Both the position numbers and the translations under genes were made by a program. A DNA stretch of 11,436 bases. Source: CAZMOK01 sp964644135 (lineage in GTDB: Bacteria > Bacteroidota > Bacteroidia > Bacteroidales > JAGOPY01). The stretch is from assembly GCA_964644135.1 (NCBI GenBank), contig CAZXWD010000091.1, positions 1-11,436 on the forward strand, in the 5' to 3' direction. Below the pieces are notes generated by a model that was given only the letters and a program-made list of their open reading frames with translations, searched no databases and was not told the DNA's origin. Of the stretch, positions 5,661-11,436 are shown piece after piece (position 1 is the first letter of the stretch; the number at the start of each line of letters is the position of its first letter).

Positions 5661-8600
5661 ATGAAAAAATTTACACTTATATTTTTACTTATAACGGCTT
5701 TTATCCCATTTCTGCTTGCCGGCGGCTACCAGCTTGACTATGAAAGAAAGTCGGCCGATGTAAGGCAGGTCAATTTTGCGCTGGAAGATTTCTCCATTGA
5801 TGTTCAAAATATCGATGGAACACTTTATTCCACCATTGTTTTCGAGAGCAATGCACTTACCAAAAAGAAAGGATATGCCGAACTGCCCTATGCGGGAGCG
5901 ACGGTAATGATCGACCCGGTGAAGAATGTGAATATGATCATTACTCCGGGCGAATACGAAGAGATCGAACTGAAAGCACCGCTCCTGCCTTCCAGGGGGG
6001 TGATCTACAGGGACCATGACCCCTCTTCCATACCCTATGTTGTAGACCCGAATTCGATCACCGATTCATGGTACCCCGGGTATATGGCTGAGATGACGGA
6101 TCCTTTCATCATCCGTGATATCAGGGGTGTAAGCGCCTACCTGTATCCGTTCCAGTACAATGCTGCAAAACAGGTACTCAGGATATACAAGTCATTCGAA
6201 GTTGAACTTGTACAGAACAATACAGTTTCCGTAAACCCGCTCCTGCACGATGTAAGTGCCATCAACAGGGAAATGCACGGCATTTATAAATCGGTGTTCC
6301 TGAACTACCCCGATGACTTTTCAGGCAGGGATGACCTTACCGTAGGTGAATACGGGGATATTCTCGTTATTACTACGGCCAGGGACGAAAACGCCATCCA
6401 GCCCTGGATCGACTGGAAGCGCCAGAAGGGCTATAACGTTGCCAAAGAGGTTGTTGCAACAGGTACAGAAGTAAACCAGCTTGTGCAGGATGCATACGAT
6501 GCAAACAACAACCTGCTGTACGTGCAGATGGTGGGCGACTGGGCCGATATCCAGTGCGAAACGCTCAATTTCGGAGCCCCGATGGATCCCCAGGTAGGCT
6601 GTGTAGTTGGGAATGATGAATATGCCGATATTGCCGTCGGAAGGATCTCGGCCAACTCACCGGCCGATGTAACCGTCCAGGTAAATAAGATCATAAACTA
6701 TGAAAAGGAGCCGGAAATTGGCGGTACCTGGTATTCAGTGGCCACCGGGATTGCCTCAAACGAAGGGGCCGGGATCGGGGATGACGGCGAATCCGACTGG
6801 CAGCATAACGATGTGATCTGGAACGATAAGCTCGATCCTTTCACTTTCGACAATTATAATCCCATTTACGATCCGGGAGCTTCTTCAAGTATGGTTTCCA
6901 ATGCGGTAAATGCCGGTACAAGCGTTATAAATTACACAGGTCACGGTTCAATGACGAGCTGGGGCACCTCGGGTTTCAGCAACAGCAATGTTGCAAACCT
7001 GACAAACGGCAACATGCTTCCCTGGATCGTATCAGTTGCCTGTAACAACGGTGATTTCCACCAGGGTACCTGCTTTGCCGAAGCTTGGGTGAGGAAAGAA
7101 GACGGCGGGGCTGTGATGATGCTGGCAGCCTCGATAAGTCAGCCCTGGGATCCGCCGATGCGCGGCCAGGACTATTTCATGGACGTACTGATAGGAGGTT
7201 ATGATTATACCGCCTACCCCGACCAGAGTGGTATCAGCACTGAAGAGCAGCGTACCACCGTAGGTGCGGTTGTTTTTAACGGCCTTACGCTGATGACGAC
7301 CGAGTCAGGCGGCTACAGCGACTGGGAAACCGCCAAGACCTGGAACACGTTTGGTGATCCCTCAATGCAATTAAGGACGGCAACGCCCATACCACCGGTG
7401 CTCTCAAGTACAGTGGTGATGTCGGGTATTCCCTTCACCACAATGGTGACAACCGGTACAGGTGCTTTCGAGGGCGCCATGGTTGCCCTCACACAGGGTG
7501 ATTCAACGTACAGTGGGGTAACCGATGTTACGGGAAATGTTACCATCAACCATAATCTCGACCCGGGCGATGCCCTGCTCGTGGTCACCGGCTTCAACCT
7601 GGAAACCATTTACGATACTATAACGGTTATCCCTCCCGACGGGCCTTATGTGATCTTCGATTCGCTGGTTGTGAACGATGTGAACGGTAATGGCAACGGC
7701 ATGCTGGATTATGCCGAACAGGCCTATCTTTCGGTGGCTCTGAAGAATGTCGGGGCTGAAGATGCCACTGATGTTTCAGCAACGATCTCAACAGGTGACG
7801 GGTATGTAACCCTGCTCGACAGCCTTGAAAATTACGGCACCATACCTGCCGGAGAATCAGTATATATTGAAAACGCTTTTGAAGTTCTGGCCTCGGAAGA
7901 CCTGGAAGACCTTCACATGATCCTTTTCGACCTTGAGGCAGAATCGGCTTCCTCCGATGAAACCTGGATGAGCTCATTTACCGTAACAGGTCATGCTGCA
8001 GAACTGGTGTACGACGGTTACGCAATAACTGATACTTCAGGCAATGGCAACGGCAGGATCGATCCCGGTGAAACCGTCAAGCTTCATCTTTCAACGATCA
8101 ACACCGGCTCGGCAGAAGCATTTGATGCCAGCGGCTTGCTTTCTTCAGAAAGCATGTACATTACCATTGAGATTGATTCGATCTTTTACGGTGATGTCCA
8201 GGCGGGGGACACCGCAGTTGTGACTTTCAATGTTACAGCGGACGAAGGCACTCCAGAGGGCCACTCGGCGCCGTTTAGCTATATGATGAATGCCGGTTAC
8301 AATATTTCAGCAGGTGATGATTTCTTCATCGTTGTGGGCCAGATACCCGTGCTTGTGGTCGATCTTGACCAGAACACCTCTTCACCCTCACCCATCCAGG
8401 TAAGTCTTGAAAACCTTGGTGTGGGTAGCGAACATTTCGATGCCTTCCCCGAAAACCTGGAGATATACTCTTCGGTCTTTGTCTGCCTGGGGACGTATCC
8501 TGAAAATTCAGTCCTTAGTGCAGACCAGGGGCAGCGTCTTGCCGATTACCTGGCAAATGGGGGGAATATTTATATGGAAGGCGGCGATACCTGGTATTAC

Positions 8601-9257
8601 GACCAGCTTTCGACTCCAACACCCGTGCATCCTATGTTCAACATCAACGGAATTGCCGATGGCACCGGTGATTTGAACCAGTTGATGGGAATGTCAGGCT
8701 CGATGTGCGAGAACATGAACTATGCTTATAACGGTGATAACAGCTATATTGATCATATAGAAGCTCTTCCCGGCGCAGAGGATATGTTCGAGAATTCCAA
8801 TCCTTCCTACATTTGTGCTGTAACGAACGATGCAGGGGAATACAAGACCGTTGGCTCTTCTTTTGAGTTCGGCGGGCTCGAAGACGGAGAATACACAAAG
8901 GATGACTATATGATCGAGATCCTCTCCTTCTTTGGTATCGAAGGCGTATGGACCGGAACAGATGTCAGGTTGTCTGATGAGCTGGACGAAAGCCTCGTAA
9001 TTGCACCGAACCCGGTCACCTCTTCAACGTTCATAACTTTCAACCTGGATCGCTCATCGATGGTTAAGGCCGAAGTCTTTAATCTGGGAGGACAGAAAGT
9101 TGCCTCATTGATGGACCGGGGCATGAACAAAGGTGTACACAGGATCAACTGGAACGGCAGCGATGATTCCGGAAGCCACTTGCCGGGTGGTGTGTATTTT
9201 GTTAAGATACAGACAGACAGGGCTTCGGTTACGAGGAAGGTTGTGGTCCTGAACTAG
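5661..9257 (+). CDS. Secreted gingipain-family (C25) cysteine protease with type IX sorting domain
   Basis: The 1198-residue protein starts with a signal peptide (MKKF plus hydrophobic run, likely cut after A20). Residues 23-225 resemble a C25 propeptide. The peptidase domain spans about 231-570: GDILVITTARDE near its start, YADIAVGRI (321-329), the catalytic histidine in GHGS (H428) and the catalytic cysteine in SVACNNGDF (C461). The 33-residue His-Cys gap equals that of gingipain RgpB (H211, C244, from memory). Then come an Ig-like domain (about 575-660), two tandem domains of 118-residue period carrying SGNGNGxIDPGE-like putative calcium loops (673-686 and 791-804), an alpha/beta domain resembling class I glutamine amidotransferase or flavodoxin folds (about 894-1100), and a C-terminal sorting domain (1113-1198) beginning IAPNP and ending KVVVLN. 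It should cross the outer membrane by the Por system. Its cleavage specificity cannot be read from sequence. Confidence 0.94.
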   Translation: MKKFTLIFLLITAFIPFLLAGGYQLDYERKSADVRQVNFALEDFSIDVQNIDGTLYSTIVFESNALTKKKGYAELPYAGATVMIDPVKNVNMIITPGEYEEIELKAPLLPSRGVIYRDHDPSSIPYVVDPNSITDSWYPGYMAEMTDPFIIRDIRGVSAYLYPFQYNAAKQVLRIYKSFEVELVQNNTVSVNPLLHDVSAINREMHGIYKSVFLNYPDDFSGRDDLTVGEYGDILVITTARDENAIQPWIDWKRQKGYNVAKEVVATGTEVNQLVQDAYDANNNLLYVQMVGDWADIQCETLNFGAPMDPQVGCVVGNDEYADIAVGRISANSPADVTVQVNKIINYEKEPEIGGTWYSVATGIASNEGAGIGDDGESDWQHNDVIWNDKLDPFTFDNYNPIYDPGASSSMVSNAVNAGTSVINYTGHGSMTSWGTSGFSNSNVANLTNGNMLPWIVSVACNNGDFHQGTCFAEAWVRKEDGGAVMMLAASISQPWDPPMRGQDYFMDVLIGGYDYTAYPDQSGISTEEQRTTVGAVVFNGLTLMTTESGGYSDWETAKTWNTFGDPSMQLRTATPIPPVLSSTVVMSGIPFTTMVTTGTGAFEGAMVALTQGDSTYSGVTDVTGNVTINHNLDPGDALLVVTGFNLETIYDTITVIPPDGPYVIFDSLVVNDVNGNGNGMLDYAEQAYLSVALKNVGAEDATDVSATISTGDGYVTLLDSLENYGTIPAGESVYIENAFEVLASEDLEDLHMILFDLEAESASSDETWMSSFTVTGHAAELVYDGYAITDTSGNGNGRIDPGETVKLHLSTINTGSAEAFDASGLLSSESMYITIEIDSIFYGDVQAGDTAVVTFNVTADEGTPEGHSAPFSYMMNAGYNISAGDDFFIVVGQIPVLVVDLDQNTSSPSPIQVSLENLGVGSEHFDAFPENLEIYSSVFVCLGTYPENSVLSADQGQRLADYLANGGNIYMEGGDTWYYDQLSTPTPVHPMFNINGIADGTGDLNQLMGMSGSMCENMNYAYNGDNSYIDHIEALPGAEDMFENSNPSYICAVTNDAGEYKTVGSSFEFGGLEDGEYTKDDYMIEILSFFGIEGVWTGTDVRLSDELDESLVIAPNPVTSSTFITFNLDRSSMVKAEVFNLGGQKVASLMDRGMNKGVHRINWNGSDDSGSHLPGGVYFVKIQTDRASVTRKVVVLN
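9254..9257. other. Shared CTAG palindrome holding stop codons of both converging genes
   Basis: The protease stop TAG occupies 9255-9257 on the plus strand and the phosphatase stop TAG occupies 9256-9254 on the minus strand. Both come from the self-complementary CTAG, so the two coding regions overlap by four bases tail to tail. No space remains for a terminator between them. Confidence 0.95.
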
Positions 9258-9967
9258 TCGACATTATTCTGTATAACAAGCTCAAGGGAGCTGAGCTCGA
9301 GGGCGACGAGGTTGCCAAAACCGTCTTTGCCATCCATGTAAACCCCGTTGTCGAGGTCGATGAAGGGGAAGTTCTCTGATCCCTTTACCAGGTTGATAAA
9401 ATCAAGGCTTACCGGCACATGGCCATGGACCACTTTCCGGTTTTCTATCTTTGAAAGATCGGCCTGGAAATCCTTGACCCACATCATGGCATGTGTGTCG
9501 CTGAAAGGGTCCTCAATTTCAAAATTCAGGCCTGCGTGAACGAGGACAAACCCGTCCACTTCAGCATAATAATCGAGCGAATCAAGCCAGTTGACATACT
9601 TTTCGGGCAGTTCATCAACATTCTTCAGGCCGAAACTGCCCATAGTGGTCTTACCGCCGTATTTGTACCACTCTTTTTTGAGGTAATTTCCAACAGGCAG
9701 GCCAAGGAAGTGCCTGGGAACACGTTCTTTGTTGTAGAGCCTCAGCAGGTAATCTTCGTGGTTCCCACGCAAGAGCTTTACATTGAACTCATCTTCCTGA
9801 AGACTGATGATGTAATCGATCACCCCTTTTGAATCGGGGCCCCGGTCGATGTAATCGCCCAGGAAGTAAAGGCCGTCGCTTCTCGACGGCCTGATCAGTT
9901 CTTCAATAAGTGCCCTTAATGTTTTTGCATATCCGTGTATATCCGGTATAACCCAGTTTTTGACCAT
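9254..9967 (-). CDS. PPP-family metallophosphatase (calcineurin-like phosphoesterase)
   Basis: The 237-residue protein has every motif of the PPP phosphoesterase fold in order: PDIHG (D9, H11), GDYIDRG (D38, R42), GNHED (N69, H70), VHAG (H144) and the final histidines in HGHV (H181, H183). These residues bind two metal ions and hydrolyse a phosphoester. Similar bacterial proteins are annotated as serine/threonine protein phosphatases or as diadenosine tetraphosphatases of PrpA/ApaH type; sequence alone does not choose between protein and nucleotide substrates. There is no signal peptide, so it is cytoplasmic. It begins 8 bp after the gpmA stop codon on the same strand, with no promoter in between, so it is probably translated from a gpmA transcript. 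Its end overlaps the opposing protease gene by four bases. Confidence 0.92.
   Translation of the reverse strand: MVKNWVIPDIHGYAKTLRALIEELIRPSRSDGLYFLGDYIDRGPDSKGVIDYIISLQEDEFNVKLLRGNHEDYLLRLYNKERVPRHFLGLPVGNYLKKEWYKYGGKTTMGSFGLKNVDELPEKYVNWLDSLDYYAEVDGFVLVHAGLNFEIEDPFSDTHAMMWVKDFQADLSKIENRKVVHGHVPVSLDFINLVKGSENFPFIDLDNGVYMDGKDGFGNLVALELSSLELVIQNNVD
9870..9892 (-). other. Perfect 9-bp GC-rich stem-loop inside the phosphatase coding region
   Basis: AGGCCGTCG (9870-9878) and CGACGGCCT (9884-9892) are exact reverse complements around a 5-base loop. On the minus-strand message this falls near the start of the phosphatase gene, in codons for roughly residues 26-33. It could form a stable RNA hairpin about 75 bases after the start codon. 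It may equally be a by-product of the coding sequence. Confidence 0.5.
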
Positions 9968-9975
9968 TCAATCGT

Positions 9976-10722
9976 TTAACGTTTCTTCGCCTGGTTGGCG
10001 ACTTTATCCATCAGTTCCTTGATCTTTTCGGGATCGCCAAGGAAATAATCTTTCTGCAGTTTCAGATTGTCATCAAATTCAAAAACATATGGGATTCCGG
10101 TGGGTATGTTAAATTTGAGGATCTCTTCTTCACTCATTCCTTTAAGGTACATTACCACAGCCCTCAGGCTGTTGCCGTGTGCCGCTACAAGTATTTCTTT
10201 TTCCCTTTTCAGCGTCTCAGAGATATCTGATTCCCAGTAAGGCACCATTCTCTCCACAACTTCCTTGAGTGATTCCGTGCGAGGGATATCCTTGTCGTCC
10301 AGATCGCCGTACCTCGGATCGTACTTTGAGTTTCTTTCATCATCCTCTTCCATTGGCGGAGGCGGTGTGTCGAAACTCCTTCTCCACTGGAGCACCTGGT
10401 CATCACCGTACTTTTCGGCAGTTTCAGCTTTGTTGAGCCCCTGCAGCATGCCGTAATGCTTTTCATTCAGGCGCCAGGTCTTCAGTTCGGGAATGTACAT
10501 CATGTCCATCTCTTCAAGCACAAGCCATAAGGTCTTGATAGCCCTGGTGAGATAGGAGGTATATGCGATCTTGAATTTGAAATTATTCTCTTTCAACACC
10601 TTACCGGCCTCAATGGCTTCTTTAACACCCTGTTCTGAAAGGGGCACATCAGTCCACCCGGTAAAGCGGTTTTCCTTGTTCCAGACACTCTCTCCGTGAC
10701 GTAATAGTACGAGTTTCAGCAT
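9976..10722 (-). CDS. gpmA: 2,3-bisphosphoglycerate-dependent phosphoglycerate mutase
   Basis: The 248-residue cytoplasmic enzyme interconverts 3- and 2-phosphoglycerate in glycolysis and gluconeogenesis. Motifs are complete: LLRHGES with the phosphorylated histidine H9, NRFTGWTDVPLSEQG (18-32), YTSYLTRAIKT with R60, WRLNEKHYGMLQGLNK with the acid catalyst E87, the loop RRSFDTPPPP (114-123) and VAAHGNSLRA with H182. All four catalytic residues are shifted by exactly two from E. coli GpmA (H11, R62, E89, H184, from memory), so the alignment has no gap through them. The length is that of the cofactor-dependent type. A -7 element lies 16 bases upstream of the ATG at 10722. The gene leads a probable two-gene operon with the phosphatase 8 bp downstream. 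Confidence 0.96.
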   Translation of the reverse strand: MLKLVLLRHGESVWNKENRFTGWTDVPLSEQGVKEAIEAGKVLKENNFKFKIAYTSYLTRAIKTLWLVLEEMDMMYIPELKTWRLNEKHYGMLQGLNKAETAEKYGDDQVLQWRRSFDTPPPPMEEDDERNSKYDPRYGDLDDKDIPRTESLKEVVERMVPYWESDISETLKREKEILVAAHGNSLRAVVMYLKGMSEEEILKFNIPTGIPYVFEFDDNLKLQKDYFLGDPEKIKELMDKVANQAKKR

Positions 10723-10738
10723 AGTTTCAAAATTTTTG

Positions 10739-10746
10739 CAAAATTA
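10739..10746 (-). promoter_or_regulatory. Predicted -7 element for gpmA
   Basis: Read on the minus strand this is TAATTTTG, a perfect TAnnTTTG, with 16 bases between it and the gpmA ATG. A TTTG lies 12 bp further upstream (10762-10759), closer than a normal -33 box, so only the -7 call is made. The remaining intergenic bases between the gpmA and sufE elements are A/T-rich with no other clear signal. Confidence 0.5.
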
Positions 10747-10813
10747 GATATTTTTTCTCAAAGCTCCTGTTATTCAACGATACACAGGAAAGGTTATTTT
10801 GATGCTAATTCAC

Positions 10814-10821
10814 TACTTTTG
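10814..10821 (+). promoter_or_regulatory. Predicted -7 element for the sufE-like gene
   Basis: TACTTTTG is a perfect TAnnTTTG with 16 bases to the ATG at 10838. It lies inside the longest open frame that starts at 10799, which argues that the upstream ATGs at 10799 and 10802 are not on the message and that translation starts at 10838. Confidence 0.5.
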
Positions 10822-10837
10822 CACTAAACCGATAGCC

Positions 10838-11263
10838 ATGAGTGTTGAAGAGACCGAACAACAGATCATAGAAGAGTTTTCCTTGTTCGACGACTGGATG
10901 GACAAGTACAACCACCTGATCGAGATGGGGAAATCGCTGAAAATAATAGACGATAAGTACCGCGACCAGCAACACCTGATCAGCGGTTGCCAGTCGAGGG
11001 TATGGCTGCATGCAGAGTACCGCGACGGTAAGGTTTATTTCACAGCCGACAGTGATGCGGTGATCACGAAAGGACTGGTAAGTTTAATGATCAGGGTGTT
11101 CGACGGCCGCACTCCTGACGAGATCATCAATGCAAAGCTTGATTTTGTGAATGAGATCGGCCTTAAGGATCACCTCTCTCCAACCCGCTCCAACGGCCTC
11201 ATGTCGATGATCAAGCAGATGAAGCTCTATGCCATGGCCTTCAAGGCGAAGGGGGAGGCGTGA
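10838..11263 (+). CDS. sufE: SufE-family cysteine desulfurase accessory protein
   Basis: The 141-residue protein accepts sulfur from the cysteine desulfurase SufS for iron-sulfur cluster assembly. The SufE signature is present: a helical N-terminus (EEFSLFDDWMDKYNHLIEMG), then HLISGCQSRVW with the persulfide-carrying cysteine, DGKVYFTADSDAVITKGLVSL, and a C-terminal helix LSPTRSNGLMSMIKQMK. Starting at ATG 10838 puts the cysteine at residue 51, the same number as in E. coli SufE. An open frame extends 13 codons further to ATG 10799, but those residues (MMLIHYFCTKPIA) do not resemble the family and cover the predicted -7 element. No other suf gene is nearby, so the desulfurase lies elsewhere. 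The related CsdE is an alternative name for the same fold. Confidence 0.93.
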   Translation: MSVEETEQQIIEEFSLFDDWMDKYNHLIEMGKSLKIIDDKYRDQQHLISGCQSRVWLHAEYRDGKVYFTADSDAVITKGLVSLMIRVFDGRTPDEIINAKLDFVNEIGLKDHLSPTRSNGLMSMIKQMKLYAMAFKAKGEA

Positions 11264-11275
11264 CGGCTGTTAGAT

Positions 11276-11310
11276 TATTGTCACTATTGTCAAATTGTCT
11301 CTATTGTCTG
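11276..11310. repeat. Degenerate tandem repeat, TATTGTC unit of about 9 bp
   Basis: TATTGTC occurs at 11276, 11285 and 11302, with a variant AATTGTC at 11293, giving spacings of 9, 8 and 9 bp. It begins 12 bp after the sufE stop codon. It has no hairpin and codes for nothing recognisable. Confidence 0.7.
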
Positions 11311-11374
11311 GTGTTCTGGTGTTACAGTGTTACGGTGTTAAGGTGCTAGAGTGCTAGGGTATTCGGGTTGCGGG
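11311..11374. repeat. Tandem 8-bp repeat, GTGTTAnn type
   Basis: Six head-to-tail 8-bp units fill 11311-11358: one GTGTTCnn, three GTGTTAnn, then two GTGCTAGn. Two more degenerate units beginning GT extend the period to 11374. Units drift gradually along the array, as expected from slippage followed by point mutation. Confidence 0.8.
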
Positions 11375-11379
11375 GAATC

Positions 11380-11421
11380 AGAGCTTAGAGCTTAGAGTTT
11401 AGAGCTTAGAGCTTAGAGTTT
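11380..11421. repeat. Tandem 7-bp repeat with a 21-bp higher-order unit
   Basis: Six perfect-register heptamers, AGAGCTT or AGAGTTT, run from 11380 to 11421 in the order C, C, T, C, C, T at the fifth base. The array is therefore two identical 21-bp units (11380-11400 and 11401-11421). TAG on the plus strand and TAA on the minus strand recur every seven bases, closing all six frames, so the array is non-coding. The last 15 bases of the window leave the pattern. Confidence 0.9.
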
Positions 11422-11436
11422 AATAATTAGTAACTG

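Noticed and set aside
7627..7977. 116-codon minus-strand frame within the protease gene
   Set aside because: It is the complement of the tandem-domain region and has a composition typical of an antisense shadow (rich in R, H, P, S).
10734..10743. Palindrome TTTTGCAAAA upstream of gpmA
   Set aside because: It is short, A/T-rich and largely explained by the TTTTG of the -7 element; chance occurrence is likely.
10799..10837. N-terminal extension of the SufE-like protein from ATG 10799
   Set aside because: The 13 extra residues do not resemble the family, the stretch holds a perfect TAnnTTTG element, and starting at 10838 places the active cysteine at residue 51 as in E. coli SufE.
11276..11421. 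CRISPR array
   Set aside because: Units are 7-9 bp, contiguous and without spacers; they are simple tandem repeats.

Overview
The window reads as an ordinary chromosomal stretch of a member of the Bacteroidota, probably near Bacteroidales/Marinilabiliales (order-level placement is inference). Three signs support the phylum. A large secreted protease ends in a type IX secretion (Por) sorting domain. Several genes lack a Shine-Dalgarno sequence and are preceded by TAnnTTTG, the Bacteroidota -7 promoter element. The gene orders biotin carboxylase / carrier / carboxyltransferase and rbfA / LolC-E-like permease are, to my recollection, familiar in that phylum. No tRNA, rRNA, CRISPR array, transposase or phage gene is visible.

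Layout. (1) 1-2548, plus strand: the 3' end of a biotin carboxylase gene, a biotin carrier protein and a carboxyltransferase beta subunit. Together they form an ATP-dependent acyl-CoA carboxylase, most likely propionyl-CoA carboxylase. (2) 2571-3740, minus strand: a beta-propeller phytase with a lipoprotein signal. (3) 3741-3933: a divergent control region with three copies of an odd-centred palindrome, TCATC-N-GATGA, spaced close to whole helical turns. (4) 3934-5559, plus strand: rbfA, then a LolC/LolE-type permease that starts with TTG. (5) 5571-5607: a 13-bp perfect stem-loop resembling a REP element. (6) 5661-9257, plus strand: a 1198-residue gingipain-family (C25) cysteine protease with accessory domains and a type IX sorting tail. 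(7) 9254-10722, minus strand: gpmA (2,3-bisphosphoglycerate-dependent phosphoglycerate mutase) followed by a PPP-family phosphatase. The phosphatase stop codon shares the palindrome CTAG with the protease stop codon. (8) 10723-10837: a divergent promoter region. (9) 10838-11263, plus strand: a SufE-type sulfur acceptor. (10) 11276-11421: three adjacent blocks of short tandem repeats with periods of about 9, 8 and 7 bp.

How the genes relate. The carboxylase genes are a functional unit. gpmA and the phosphatase probably share a transcript. The phytase and the C25 protease are both exported and suit a life of degrading organic phosphate and protein. I see no defence system, biosynthetic cluster or new multi-gene system. 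The most interesting signals are non-coding: the phased operator trio, the apparently leaderless rbfA promoter, the REP-like hairpin and the terminal repeat cluster.
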